From assembly GCA_029747015.1 (NCBI GenBank), contig JAKOGI010000127.1, forward strand, positions 62,001 to 126,000: a DNA stretch of 64,000 nt, read 5' to 3'. The notes beneath the pieces are model-generated. The model did no database searches, was not told the DNA's origin, and saw only the letters and a list, made by a program, of their open reading frames with translations. Positions 1-11,559 of the stretch are shown here, one piece after another. The stretch is from Carnegiea gigantea. Lineage: Eukaryota; Streptophyta; Magnoliopsida; Caryophyllales; Cactaceae. How positions within the stretch are numbered: position 1 is the first letter of the stretch; each line of letters begins with the position of its first letter. The position numbers and the translations under genes are program-made.

Positions 1-1311
1 ACCACGAATCGCAATTGGAAGAAGTTGGTCTAGAAATACATGGTGATCGTGGCTTTTCATACATGAGATTTTTCGCCCATTATCTTTCACACATCAGGAA
101 ATATTTGAACAATACCCACCAGGGGCCTTCAGATTCAAAAACATCTCATAAAATGCAGATTTTTTGTTACTCATCAAAGTGTAACACCCAACAGGCACAC
201 GCACTTTATCATCCTCAACTATTGGATGAATATCCTCTTTTATCTCCATTTGAACTAAATCCAAACGAGCCTTTAGAGTATCCTTAGTTTTGCCTTTAAT
301 ATTCATCAAAGTCCCTATAATGTTCTCAGACACATTTTTTTCTATATGCATTACGTCCAAATTGTGATGCAATTAAGTTTTCCCCAATAAGGTAACTCAG
401 AAAATATGCTACTCTTTCTGCATCCATACAAACTATTTGTATCATCCACTTTCTTTTTGTACCAGTTTTGCCAAATGGAACTTGACAAAGTTTACTATAG
501 TGGCTCAATACATCATCACCTGATAAAGAAACAGGAGCATCATCCTTTTCTTTTGTTTTATCAAAGGCATTATCTCACTTTCTCCACCAATGGTTCATCG
601 GCAGCCATCGTCGATGCCTCATGTATGATGTTTTGCTCCTTATTGAACGAGATCCAGTTCCCTGTGATAAGAAGGACAAGCATATAACACTTTTGTGCAC
701 TAACCAGACAAGTCAGCATATGCGGGAAAGTCACTAATTGTCCATATGAGTGAAGCATACATGATAAAATTTTGTTTACTGTGTGCATCATATGTTTTGG
801 CACCAACTTCCCACAACTCTTTTAGCTCCTCAATCAGTGGCTACAAATAAACATCAATATCTATTCCAGGAGAGTTAGGCCCATCAATCAACAAAGATAA
901 CATAAGGTAGGAAGGCTTCACACATAACCATGGAGGCAGATTATATGGAGTCAACACTACAAGCCAAATGCTATGAGATGTTCCCCCAAAATTGTTGAAA
1001 GGTTGGAAGCCATCTGCAGCCAACCCAAGCCTTACACTACGGTGATCTTCTGCAAAAGATTTAAATTCTTCATCAAAAGACTTCCATGGCGGTGAGTCAG
1101 CAGGATGTCTCATTGTTCCATCATCAGTCCTTTCCTCTTTATGCCAATGCATTTCTTTTGCAGTCTTAGTTGACATAAACAACCTTTGCAATATGGGTTT
1201 TATTGGAAAATATCGTAAAACTTTAAAGGGCACTTTGCTCTCCTCATTTTTCCATCTAGGGGTAAGACATTTCGAACACTGATGGGCGCTTTCATGTTTA
1301 CACCAATACAT
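1..1311 (-). pseudogene. TNP2 transposase core, broken (CACTA-1)
   Basis: Read on minus, 1311-841 gives WHKEERTDDGTMRHPADS, then GLAADGFQPF, matching the DGFNPF region that carries one of the proposed TNP2 catalytic aspartates. Next come VVLTPYNLPPWLC and further family blocks in changed frames (806-570, 508-326). At 372-94 the frame reads LDVMHIEKNV, the second conserved TNP2 block. Several frame changes between blocks (near 840, 570 and 350-370) show decay. The C-terminal half with DUF4218/DUF4216 would lie outside the window. Confidence 0.85.
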
Positions 1312-1458
1312 GACACAATCATTCAGGCAAGCATCAATTTTTATATAATCTAAACCCAGATCACTAATGATCTTTTTGCATTCAGCAAAGAAGCTAGGAA
1401 GGTTACAACCTAGGGTCTCATTTTGAAATTTGAGTAACTGAGTAGAAGAGTTGTCCCT

Positions 1459-2007
1459 CTAGTGGTTCAAACACTTAAAATGGAGCAATTTCACAATGTA
1501 ATCCAACTTAGAAACATTTGAACCATCCAAAACTAATAGTTCTTTATAGTCCTGAGGTAGCCGATAAAACTGTCCTGTTTCCGTAGTAGGTTCTTCAGTA
1601 GTTTCACTAAGGTCATGCACATTCCTTTCCTCATTCCTGACCAAACTTGTTCCAATTACAACACTAGCAACTTGTAACATGTCCAACATATCTTCATAAT
1701 CAAGATTTTCATTGACTTCAGCTTCATTATTAGCATAAAAATTATCCATGTGTTCTCCACGCTTATCCCATATAGTGTAGCTTTGTAGAATACCATTTTT
1801 TAACAAATCATATCGAAAATCTCCTCTTGTTCTAAAATACACATTAAGGCAATTATTGCATGGGCACCTGATTGTCCTCCTTTCCATTTGTATGCTGTCA
1901 TTTGGAAATGCAACACTAAAAGCAAATTCTAGAAACTTATCAACACCTTGCAGATATTGAGATGTGCTTCGATTTTTCAATTTCGTCCATTCCTTATCAG
2001 TAGACAT
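1459..2007 (-). pseudogene. TNP2 N-terminal part with transposase-associated domain (CACTA-1)
   Basis: This 182-residue frame starts MSTDKEWTK and contains the Cys motif IRCPCNNCLN followed by YDLLKNGIL, matching the transposase-associated domain (Pfam Transpos_assoc) at the N terminus of plant TNP2. In complete elements it is a putative metal-binding region of the transposase that cuts and joins the termini. The start is the ATG whose complement lies at 2005-2007. The frame ends before the TNP2 core, which resumes in another frame at 1311. An intron or a frame break separates them, and I cannot tell which. Confidence 0.8.
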
Positions 2008-4380
2008 ATCCTATTTCCATTTCCAATATTGAAAAAACAAGTTAGAATCTTTCAAATCTTAATTTGTTGGAATAAACATGAAAAGAGTGTAATTTAGGTT
2101 CCCATGACAGAATATAAAAATATTAAAAAGTCATAGACTTAGAAATACCAACGAAAGATTCAATCATAATTTAGGTAAAAACTAACATCCAATTCACTAG
2201 TCTACTGTAAAAAGAACGCATGTACATAGAGATTACAGATAAGAGGGGTTGATGGAGTCAGAAAAATCAATCACCTCGCTACTTTTACTGTTTGGCATTT
2301 AGCCTTAAACCTATTAGTCAATCACCTAAATGACAAGCACTAAGCTGTAGCTCTTAACTATCAAATATTCATATACCATATGATCACTTACTGACCATAA
2401 AATTAACACGCATTCAATATTCTCCATAAATTTGATAAATTCTTGGAAACTTAGTTGTCACAGTTGTGTTTATAACCGTTAGAGTGACTAGAAATATGGG
2501 TGTCACAATTCGTAGTATAGATCTTCAAATGATGGTTGCACCTTATAGATCTTTTAGTTGCAAATGTAGGACTACTAGAGGAAATAATCAAACAATGAGG
2601 CCAGTGGAAAAAAGAAAGAAAGAAAGAAAGTTCTAACCAGTTACAGCACAGGCCAATTTTGCTCAAAGACATTTAAAAAAATACATAAGCCAGTAGGAAT
2701 GAAATGAGATAATTACCTCAAAAGGCAAAGGTTAGAGTGATATGCTGAATTCACTCTTTTCTTAATTGGTTCAATAGTAGCATTATCAAAATAACTGATA
2801 TATGCTACAATTAGTTCTTAAAATATTCTTAAACGAGAGTGACATGCTAAATTCAGTCTTTTCTTAATTGGTTCATGAATAGCAGTAGTGTACAAGTAAC
2901 CTGACAAAATGTACCTCCAGTGTTACAACATGTGCCTTGTTGTTACTATGACAAATTTTATTAATGAAATAGACCGTGTGGGCTTGGTTCTATACTTAGT
3001 TTAGTTCGATTGAAGGTCGGCTCAAGTACTATCTTGTCTAGTTCAAATTAGCTTAGTTTGGATTGACTATGATGCTTATCAAGTTGGATTCCAGCCTTAA
3101 AAAAAGGTTCCGACTTGACTTATTATACATACATTCACATCTCCAGCAAATGTAATAGGACATCTCCAGTAAATGTAATAAGGCTACAATAGTTTTGATG
3201 TAAAAGAATTTGACAGAATTCATGCCAAACATATAGGTTCCAATCCTATAAATAATGACCTATTATCTCCTTTCAACCATATGACATTGATAATAAGCAA
3301 TACTTCCATCATCATAACATATATACATCTAGATTGATCTAAACGTCTTCGGGAGGGGGGTTTGAGCTACCAATCTTGTCGTAGACTATGCCAAGGGGGG
3401 ATGAGAACACAAATAATGCTAGTCCAAAAAGATCTTTTGCACCCAACCAAATCCCCTTGTCCAAGTATTTGTACCTAAGTCAATATTAATGTATCTCAAT
3501 TAGCATTCTATCCATATTTATCTTTGTCTTTCTATATAATTAGCTATATTAAAAAAATATTTTGGTGGTGGCATTAGACCATGAAGTTAAGCCATGACAA
3601 AATTGGTTGAAATTTTATATTGAATATGGTTCACCATGATATATCACAAGGCTATACAAAAATATATGCAAAGCACCTCTAAATATATAAAGAAAAGGAG
3701 TATCTTTACTCAGCCTTGTGCTTAAAATACTAATCTCTCATGCTGATAATGCAACATATTACTTGACCATACATCAGTATTCACTCTCAAGGCTTAAGGT
3801 CACTCTTTAAGAGAAGCAAAACAGAGAAAAAGATGGGTATTTGCATCTGGGTAGCGTAGCACTGAAATTGACATATATAAACATCAAGCATAATAGATGC
3901 ATACAAATTTCACTGAAAATATCCATGAATCTTCCACTGTTGGCCAGAAAACAACAAATTAGACAAGAAATTGAAGGAGGCCATGTATATTAAGAGATAC
4001 TAAGCAGATAAAGAAGGAATTCAGCCAAAAAAAATCAACCCTAATATAAAACAAATTAAATCCACCACAAATTAACTAGTTTGGCTGAAATTTCTTATGG
4101 GCTTTTGTGAGTAGAAAAGAAAGGTACCATACTATGCCAACCTTGCCGATTAAACTATTTCAATGACCCTTCGACCTTGAATTCCCATAGCCACAAACTG
4201 TACAATAGCCCACCAGAAACCTTGAGCAATAGTACCAGCTGCAAACCATACAATAGCCCACCGGAAACCTTTTCTGAGCTTCAATTTTAGCTTGGGTTCA
4301 TCTTCTTTAGAGGAGAGAAGTCCAGAGGTTGCTATTAGGGTAGAAAGCAAAAGTGAAGGGAAGTGATGAAGAGTGCGTGG
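2008..4380. other. CACTA-1 non-coding leader, no gene recognised
   Basis: About 2.4 kb of AT-rich DNA lies between the element's 5' subterminal region and the TNP2 start. Scattered short frames (for example 2451-2672 and 4150-4350 on minus) match nothing I recognise. Plant CACTA elements often have long leaders and first introns, and this fits that. A short GAAA-type run occurs at about 2609-2630. Confidence 0.5.
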
Positions 4381-4439
4381 GAACTGCAGAGGAAAAGTTG
4401 GATTTTCTTATGTTTTTTTAAGAAGTTTAAAATATAAGA

Positions 4440-4734
4440 TATATTTTTCATAACAGTAGTCATTGTTGCCAAAATTGTCTTTATCTATCGTAACAATTGG
4501 TATTGTTGGCAAAGTTAAAATATTTATCATAACAACATTTGTCCTTACCGAAGCTATATATATATTTTTTTAGCATCCGCGCCTCAATTTTTAAGTGGTG
4601 GGAAAATGGTTAATAGCTAAGGCCATGGACTACTGCAACAAAGTTGATGTCGTCGTTACAAAAGTTCATTAATAGCTACAATAGCATCTGGTTGTTGCTA
4701 AAACTCATTGCCAAAAAGTCATTTTCTTGTAGTG
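4440..4734 (-). repeat. CACTA-1 subterminal region and terminal inverted repeat
   Basis: Degenerate short repeats built around GTTGTTGCCA / TGTTGGCAAAG / ATCGTAACAA occur in both orientations from about 4445 to 4730, followed by the terminus TAGTG at 4730-4734. Subterminal repeats of this type bind the element-encoded TNPA-like protein in En/Spm. Here the role is inferred from position and pattern. Confidence 0.65.
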
Positions 4735-4739
4735 AACCA

Positions 4740-5518
4740 AGCCCAAGCTTAAAGAAGGAAAAGATCCAATCGAACTTGTTGTGTGGAAGATGGTGAATTT
4801 GATGATTACATCCTAGATCATGAATGTCATCGACCCAAAGCTTCATGCCAGTGTCGTTATGTGGAGTCAGTATAAGGGATGTGGAGAACATCCAAAGGCA
4901 TTATTCAGCTCCCAATGTGCCAAGAATTTATCAGTTGATGGTTAAGATAGCTTAATGCAACCAGGGAAATCAGGAAGTGGTTGAATTCTTGACAAAACTA
5001 ATGGGATTCTGGAATGAATTAAGAAATTATGCAAAGCTTCCTACTTGTACCTGAGGTGCGACAGCAAAAATAACCAAGATGATAGAGCAAGACAAGGCGT
5101 GTCAATCCTCGACGATGATATTTATGACACTATTCAGAGTCAGGTTCTAGCCTTGGATCCACTGCCCTCTTTGTATAAAGTCTTCAACATGGTACAACAG
5201 GAAGAAAATCACAAACACATGATGGTTAGCCGTGATCATAAACAAGAAAGTGTGGCCGCACATTTAAACACTGTGGTAAGTACGAGCATGAGGAGGTACG
5301 TTGTTTTGAACTCATAGGCTATCGGCTATCCTATGGGCTGGAACATACGAGGAGGACAATCTGGGGATGGCCGATGCAGAACTGGATGCGGTGGAGGATG
5401 AGCAAGCATTGGCTGAGGCAGAACTGGATTCAGTGGAGGTCAAGTAAGTGCTGGCCGATGTACAAGAAAGAGCGTGGCCGCCCATGCAATTGCAACTAAT
5501 GAACACATCATGTAAGCT
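4740..5518 (+). pseudogene. Copia-1 gag, partial and frameshifted
   Basis: Fragments fit copia gag (UBN2-type): a segment close to IMNVIDPKLHASV near 4810-4860, then DDDIYDTIQSQVLALDPLPS and FNMVQQEENHK at 5115-5215. A zinc knuckle follows at about 5263-5304 with the pattern F-x2-C-x4-H-x4-C. The first cysteine of the CCHC box is Phe (TTT at 5263), so metal binding should be lost. A stop follows soon after in the frame at 5315. Gag would form the cytoplasmic particle that packages the element RNA. Confidence 0.75.
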
Positions 5519-7250
5519 GTGGAAACTAAATTAGCAGGGTCTGGATTCACACAAGAAAAGGTGCAACAGATTTTGAGTCTCATTGAGACCCTAAAATCTG
5601 CCCACGACAAGCTTGCAGGTAATGATGTTTGGACTCTTGAAAGTAGAGCATCTTACCACATGACTACAAATATAAATTGCTTAAGTAAAATTTTTGATGC
5701 ACAGGCCATTCCAGTGGAACTGCATGATGGGTTATACACCACCAACAACACCACCATCACCTACTAGTATGGGTCCCACTTTCGTGAGGTTTATGGAGAT
5801 CTTAATGTAGGCAATCTTACCTCTACATACATCCTTGCCTGTAGAAAGGCTGATTTTAAGAGACCCACAAAAAAAATTTTTGTGAAAATATTTTATAAAA
5901 AAAAGAATTTGTTGAAAACATTTTATAGAAAAAACTAAGGATAGGCAGTAGTGATGGGTCATGCACCAATCTATTATATGAGGATTAGTTTTCTTGAGCT
6001 TTACACTTGTGTTACATAATGTTCTTTACGTGCCCAAGTTAAATTGTAGCCTAATTTCTATTACACAATTAATAGATGATCTAGTTTGCAAAGTAACATT
6101 CACTACTAAGTTGTGTGTGATACGGGACCTTACTACGAGCAGCCTGATTCGGGTGGATGAGCCAAGAAGAGGGGTCTTTTATTACAAGAGCAAGCTTGAA
6201 GCAAAAGTTCAAGTCAATAAGGTTTCTTCCTGTGATATTTGGCATAAGAGAATAGGCCATCCCTCAAGTAAAGTATTATCTTATTTATCTATTAGTATTT
6301 AAAAGGAAGTTGATAGTAAAGATAAGAAGGATTTATGTGGTATGTGCCTACGTGCTAACCAAACTCGCATGAATATTCCAATTAGCAGTAATAAAGCATT
6401 GAATTGTTTTGATCTCATCCATGCTAATATTTGGGGCCCATATCATGTGAAATCTTTTTGTGGTACACACTATTTTTTAAGTATTGTGGATGATCCTAGT
6501 AGAGGGATGTGGGTGTATCTAATGAAAGAAAAGCTTCCTAACTTGTGAAAATGTTTTGCTCCATGATTAATACTCAATTTAGAACTAAGGTAAAAGTTAT
6601 TAGAATTGACAACGATAGCAAATTTACCCATGGGCCAATGAAAAAAATTCTATGGAGAGCAAGGGATGATATATCAAACTAGTCGTATAGATACCCCACA
6701 GCAAAAATGGAAGAGTTGAAAAAAGTAATTATCATCCTTTAAATGTTGCTAGGGGTTTGCGTTTTCAAGCTAATCTTCCTATTGATTTTTGGGGAGCATG
6801 TGTGTTAATGCCTGCTTATTTAATTAATAGAACCCCCTTAGTTGTGTTACATGGCCAAACACCTTATGAAATATTGTTCAAAGAAAAACCAACTTATGAA
6901 CATATCAAAACATTTGGTTGTTTATGCTATGTGCACAACAATCTAAGGCAAAATATAAATTTGGTCCTAGGAGTAAGAAATGCATTTTTGTTGGATATCC
7001 CTTTAGGAAAGGTATATGATATTAAAAACGAAGAAATGCTCATAAGTAGGGAAGTGATATTCCATGAAGAAGTTTTTTCATGCATTGACCAAAAAGAGGA
7101 TGCCAAGATTTTTGAGGAAATTGATCAAGCAATGGGATATGTTAAAGATGAGGATGACTACCAAATTGCCAGCCCCACTGATGATTCGCAAAGGACTGGG
7201 CAAGATGGCTAGTCCAAAGCACGAGTGGATCACGCGACGGCTGTAGCATG
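5519..7250 (+). pseudogene. Copia-1 protease and integrase, broken
   Basis: The protease region shows WTLESRASYHMT near 5630-5660, where copia normally has D-S-G-A-S, so the active site is degenerate (Asp to Glu, Gly to Arg). The pre-integrase zinc finger reads DIWHKRIGHPSSKVL (6234-6275) and then LCGMC near 6335. The integrase core has HANIWGPY at about 6420-6440, where Asp is expected in place of Asn. A second core motif RIDNDSKF lies near 6604-6627. The C-terminal part (6757-7212) contains FWGACVLMPAYLINRTP and TPYEILF. Stops and frameshifts occur near 5766, 6300, 6547 and 6700. Confidence 0.8.
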
Positions 7251-7453
7251 GCAATCGAACTTAGACGGGTTGAAGGCCCAACTTATGACAAAGTTGAAGG
7301 TTAAAGAAAGGAAGACTATAGACCAATAGCCACCTCATCTTAGGTGCCCATGAGCCGATAACTAAATGGGCCAATAGATAAGGGGAGTAGCCCACTGGAT
7401 GGAAATGTTGTAATCGGAAGAAAGAAGTGGAATAGAAAAACTCCAAGTCATCT

Positions 7454-9075
7454 GTGAGACTATATCTGTTATATCACTCACCAAAAGACCCTTCTTCTCA
7501 GGCAAGCCTGCAACATAAGGTATCATCGAGTAAACCGTATCCCATAGCTAACTACGTTACTTGTGATAGATTTTCTAATGCAGTAGAAGTGGTTATCTTA
7601 TTGCTATTTCTAAAATTGTGGAGCCATATTTTTTTTCATGAGGTAGCTAAAGATGAAAAATGGAGGGAGGAGATGGTGAAAAAAATTGAAGCACTCGCGC
7701 AAAATAATACATGGACCATTAAAGAGTTGCCTCCTGGGAAGAAGCCTATTAATTGCAAATGGGTGTACAGAGTAAAATATCTTGCCGATGGTAGTGTCGA
7801 AAGATACAAAGCAAGGCTAGTGATTTGAGGACATTAACATGTTGAAAGATTCGACTACAATGAAACATTTGCTCTCATAGCTAAAATGATGAGTATTCGG
7901 TGTTTCTTGGTAGTAGTAACAACAAAAGGATGGAAAATGCATCAAATGGACGTAAACAATGCCTTCCCACATATAGATTTGGAAGATGTACATAACCCTG
8001 CCACTTGGTTTTAGATCCTATCATCTAAACAAGGTATATAAGCTTCAAAAGTCTTTCTGGGTTGAAACAAGCACACACCAATGGTTTGCTAACTGCCTTC
8101 AAAAATTTTGGACTACGGTTTTGTAAGAGTGTATGCAAATTACTCCTTGTTTACCAATAAAAAGGGAGGCAAGTTTATAGTCTTATTAGTTTATGTGGAT
8201 GATTTGGTGCTTATAGGAAATAATCCTAATGCTTGTGCTCAATTGAAGGCATATCTTAATGACAGTTTTCATATCAAGGACCTGGGGGCACTCAAATATT
8301 TCCTGGGAATTGAGGTTGCTAGAAATTCTCAAGGATCTTTTCTGTGTCAAAGGAAATATGTTTTAGAAATTGTTGATGAGTGTGGTTATTGGGATCAAAA
8401 CCAGTGGATTTTCCTATGGAGACAAATCACATACTTGTTTTAGCAAAAGGAAAATCTTTGGCAGATCCAACTCAATATCGAAGATTTATAGGAAGGCTAA
8501 TCTATCTTATAATTTCTCACTCATGCCTATGCTATGTAGTTCATATATTATCCCAATTTATGCGTAAGTCGAATGAGACGCACGTAGAAGCTGCTAAACA
8601 CATTCTACGTTATCTGAAGGGCAACCTAGGACAAGGGATATTATTGTGGAGTGACTATGATCTTCAATTTTATGCTTTTTGTGATTAAGATTGGGAGGCA
8701 TGCCCCATTACTAAAAGATCTCTAATTGGCTACTTTGTCACTCTTTGACAATCACATATATCTTAGTGGACAAAGAAGCAAGGTATAGTTGTAAGGTCTT
8801 CAATTGAAGCAAAATACAGGGCAATGGCTATAGTCACTAGTGAGTCAATCTAGATCAAATAGTTCCTTGTTGCTTTAGAAATTTTTATGAAGAAGCCCAT
8901 GTAATTTTTCTCTGATAATCAAGCAGCACTGCATATTACTTGTAATCCAGTGTTCTATGAAAGAACTAAGCACAATGAAATTGATTGCCATTTTGTGTGT
9001 GAACTTCTTCTTTCAGGAGAGTTATCTACGAATATCTACCTTCTAAGTATCAACTATTAGACATTTCACTAAAGC
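7454..9075 (+). pseudogene. Copia-1 reverse transcriptase and RNase H, broken
   Basis: The N-terminal RT block is [20 protein letters not shown] and [13 protein letters not shown] (7660-7780), ending at a stop near 7826. Past the stop, MHQMDVNNAFPH (7935-7970) carries the first RT aspartate. The catalytic box YVDDLVLIGNN lies at 8190-8225, followed by IKDLGALKYFLGIEVA. A frameshift near 8400 moves the frame to 8380-8688, which ends at a stop before the RNase H core. RNase H-like remnants reach about 9060. The YVDD box is kept, but no continuous polyprotein is possible. Confidence 0.85.
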
Positions 9076-9139
9076 TTTGGGAAAGTAGCAATTCCATTTT
9101 CTACAGGGCAAATTGGGCATTATCAATCTGCATGCTCTA

Positions 9140-9370
9140 ACTTGAGGAGGAGTAATGAGATAATGATTATTGTATAATGATAATTTTGTAAGCATCCTAG
9201 GTGTATTCGGTTCCATGTCCTAGTCAAACTCAATTACTTGTGTGGCAAGCTAGGGTTAGGGTTTTATTATAATTCTTTCTCCATGTATATGTATAGGGTC
9301 GTGTACTACGGTTTTTCAAAATGAGAAAGAATACAATGCGTTCTTCATCATTTGCAAGCCTTTTCTCAAT
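9140..9370 (+). repeat. Copia-1 polypurine tract and 3' LTR-like tail
   Basis: CTTGAGGAGGAG at 9141-9152 is a typical copia polypurine tract, with the LTR probably starting at TGAGATAATG (9156). The following about 200 bp contain a short AT-rich promoter-like stretch and the region TCGTGTACTACGG. The end is uncertain because the 5' LTR is outside the window, and no TSD could be tested. Confidence 0.55.
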
Positions 9371-9640
9371 TGCCTAGTGAAGTTGTCATTCAAAGTTCTA
9401 AAAAATCCTAAACATTAAAAATGGCTTTAAAAGTCAGCAAAATTTAATTATTGTGCATGAAGAATCACCAAAGTTTATATTATACCCACATCATACTAAT
9501 TAAAGAAATTTCCAATTACTTTTATTTTCTTATGTAATATAATTGCTAATTTTTTATAAGATAAAAAACTATTGGAAAATATTGTTGATTAATCTCTAAC
9601 TTGATCTCATTTTAGCCCATAGTTGATCGTTTCTTCCATT
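9371..9640. other. Unassigned AT-rich DNA
   Basis: I see no gene or repeat boundary in this stretch between Copia-1 and the gypsy-type LTR remnant. Confidence 0.3.
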
Positions 9641-10905
9641 ATTTTCAAGTTTGATCTGGATGAGAAAGGGTCAAGTTAGCCTCCTTTGGTTTGACTTATG
9701 TTCATGTAATGGTTTTTCGTATTTTCAAGAGTTTCTGTTGAGAAAATAAGAAATATGCGAATGTTGGTAGAAAGGAGAGCCGAGGAGATGAGTTTCAAGT
9801 CAAAGAAGAGGTCGGTTGAAACTTCAAGGGAATCCCAGTGATTTGGCATAGGTACCCCGTGCTAGGTGGCATGGCCGTGCCATGTTCAAGACTTCAACGA
9901 GCATGACCAGAGATATGGCACGGGTACCCTGTGCTAGGTGGCACGGCCATGCCACCCTTCCGCTTACGCAACTTAACTGTTTCATCGGGGAAGTTTAGAG
10001 GCAGTGAATGGCTTTCCTTTGAGAGCACTTTCCTTAGGCGAATTCTTTGTTAGGAGAGTTTTCTCAACACTTATGGGATTGAATTGCTAGCATTGAAGAT
10101 TATTCTACCTTTCCTCGCGCGATCAATTCAAGTTTGTTCTCTTAATTCTCTCTTCTCTTATCTTTTTTATTATAGGTTTTTGCGTTCATCATGTTTATCG
10201 AATTGGGTTTTGTGATTGTTGTTATAAATATGATTCTAGGCTAAATCTCCCAACTTAGGTTGGGATTGATGCCGATTATATGTAGTTGAATCATGATTTA
10301 TCCCCAAACCCTTGCTTTGTCTTTGTTTGTGTTTATGATTTCTGTTATGCACACCACATATTTGATGAATTGATTAAGAGAGCATTCAACCATTATTATC
10401 AAGGTTTAGGGGAGCATTGAAAGACGAAACCTTTACCTAGCGTGACTTAGTGGACAATTAGGATTTTAATATGAAATAATCAAGGTTCTGATTGGAATTC
10501 GAGATTGTAGATCTTATAATCCTCTAATTTTTAGTCCCATGAGAATAGGTGACTATAGTTCTAGGATTAATCTTCGACCCTTGAGAGAGGGAGGGGATGG
10601 ACCTAATTGACTATCTGTCTACTCATAATGCATGCTAGGGTTTGTCCGATGGGGTTAGTAATTGATTCGCTAGCATAATCGTGCTGCTAATTCCAACCTA
10701 GGTGTTTTACTATTCTGTTATCTTATTCAATTCTTTAGTTGTTATCATTCTCTTAGTTTATATCCAAATCTACAACTTTGATTTACCTTGATTGAGTAGA
10801 TTGATTAATTCTGGTAGTTGAAAGCAAGTTCCTAGTGGTTATGACCCGTACTTGTCGGTTGTTAGCTATAGCTACACCATGCACTTGCAGTAAGAATTTT
10901 TAACA
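9640..10905 (+). repeat. Gypsy-type (Athila-like) LTR remnant, plus orientation
   Basis: The 3' part has the layout of long plant gypsy LTRs: a string of short AT-rich blocks, then ACCCGTACTTGTCGG and CACCATGCACTTGCAG at 10845-10890. It parallels, in opposite orientation, the better bounded LTR at 61568-62844, which has the same sequence style (CTGTACTTGCTG... and GCGCACTTGTGG). Two GGYAYGGCCRTGCC palindromic motifs sit at 9867-9882 and 9939-9954. The left boundary is not resolved and no TG start was found. Confidence 0.5.
9867..9954. repeat. Paired palindromic GC-rich motifs inside the LTR remnant
   Basis: TGGCATGGCCGTGCCA (9867-9882) and TGGCACGGCCATGCCA (9939-9954) are exact reverse complements of each other, 72 bp apart in a locally duplicated context (GGTACCCYGTGCTAGG precedes both). 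Either could pair within itself or with the other. Confidence 0.8.
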
Positions 10906-11559
10906 TAACAATTTTAATTTGTGAGGATTATTAACATGATACTTAGAATTATTTGGAGTTAATTTGTCATTAAAATAGAAAAATTTTTAATTTTAGTATA
11001 ATAACTAGAAGAAAAAGAAAAAAAGAGCATGCCAAACATTTCCAGATCATGCAATTGGACATTGCACTGCTATTGTAGCATTGCGTCCCTCTACATCCAG
11101 ATTGTTCTAGGTCTTCTAGAGATTCAAGTTTAAACATTCAACTCCCAGAATTAGTGGACAATTCACCTCATAGTCAGAGATGGTGTTTACCTCACCAGAC
11201 TTTGGTATGCGACGCTTAGCGGCTCCATGGGTTCTCTTTAATGGGGTGGTGAATGGGTCTGTAGGCGCTGCTTGGATCAAGGATAGTTATTTGGAAAAAT
11301 ATAATCATTGCCTTTTTTAAGAGATAGAGGGGGAACATAGAGAGAGAGAGGGAGAGGGGGAGAGAGAGAGAGAGAGAGGGGTTTGAAAAGATTTTTGAAA
11401 AACCCACGGTTTTCAAAATATGGTAGCCTTAACTTATACAAATCCCTATCTTCCAGCTACTTGTCATAATTAGTATGTGAAATACAGTTTCAAAGTTCAA
11501 GATCATTGACTCATTCTGAACTTTGAGATTAAGTCTTAGTGCCAGTTCCAATGGCATTA
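10906..11559. other. Unassigned spacer with a GA microsatellite
   Basis: No coding signal is recognised. A purine run of GAGAGA units interrupted by GGGAGAGGGGG occupies about 11336-11382. The right part may be the 3' tail of the minus-strand copia element that follows, but I could not place its LTR. Confidence 0.5.

Larger units (their letters stand above)
1..4734 (-). mobile_element. CACTA-1: CACTA (En/Spm) DNA transposon, 5' part, continues beyond window start
   Basis: The plus strand ends in TTTTCTTGTAGTG at 4734, so on the minus strand the element opens with CACTACAAGAAAATGAC, a typical plant CACTA terminus. Downstream on minus come a long non-coding leader, a transposase-associated domain and a TNP2 transposase, which is the normal CACTA order. 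The element lies directly against the interrupted gag of a copia element, so it inserted there. The 3-bp flank after the terminus is AAC; the matching TSD copy would lie left of the window. The coding region is broken, so this copy is not autonomous. Confidence 0.85.
4735..9370 (+). mobile_element. Copia-1: Ty1/copia retrotransposon, 5' end cut off by CACTA-1
   Basis: The order is gag, protease, integrase, reverse transcriptase, RNase H, then a polypurine tract and an LTR-like tail, which is copia order. The element begins abruptly in mid-gag at the CACTA-1 terminus. The missing 5' LTR and gag N-terminus should therefore lie left of CACTA-1, outside the window. Stops and frameshifts occur in every domain. 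The right boundary is approximate because no second LTR is available for comparison. Confidence 0.85.

Noticed and set aside
5312..5506. Ser/Ala-rich 64-codon minus frame
   Set aside because: Shadow of the plus-strand copia gag region downstream of the zinc knuckle.
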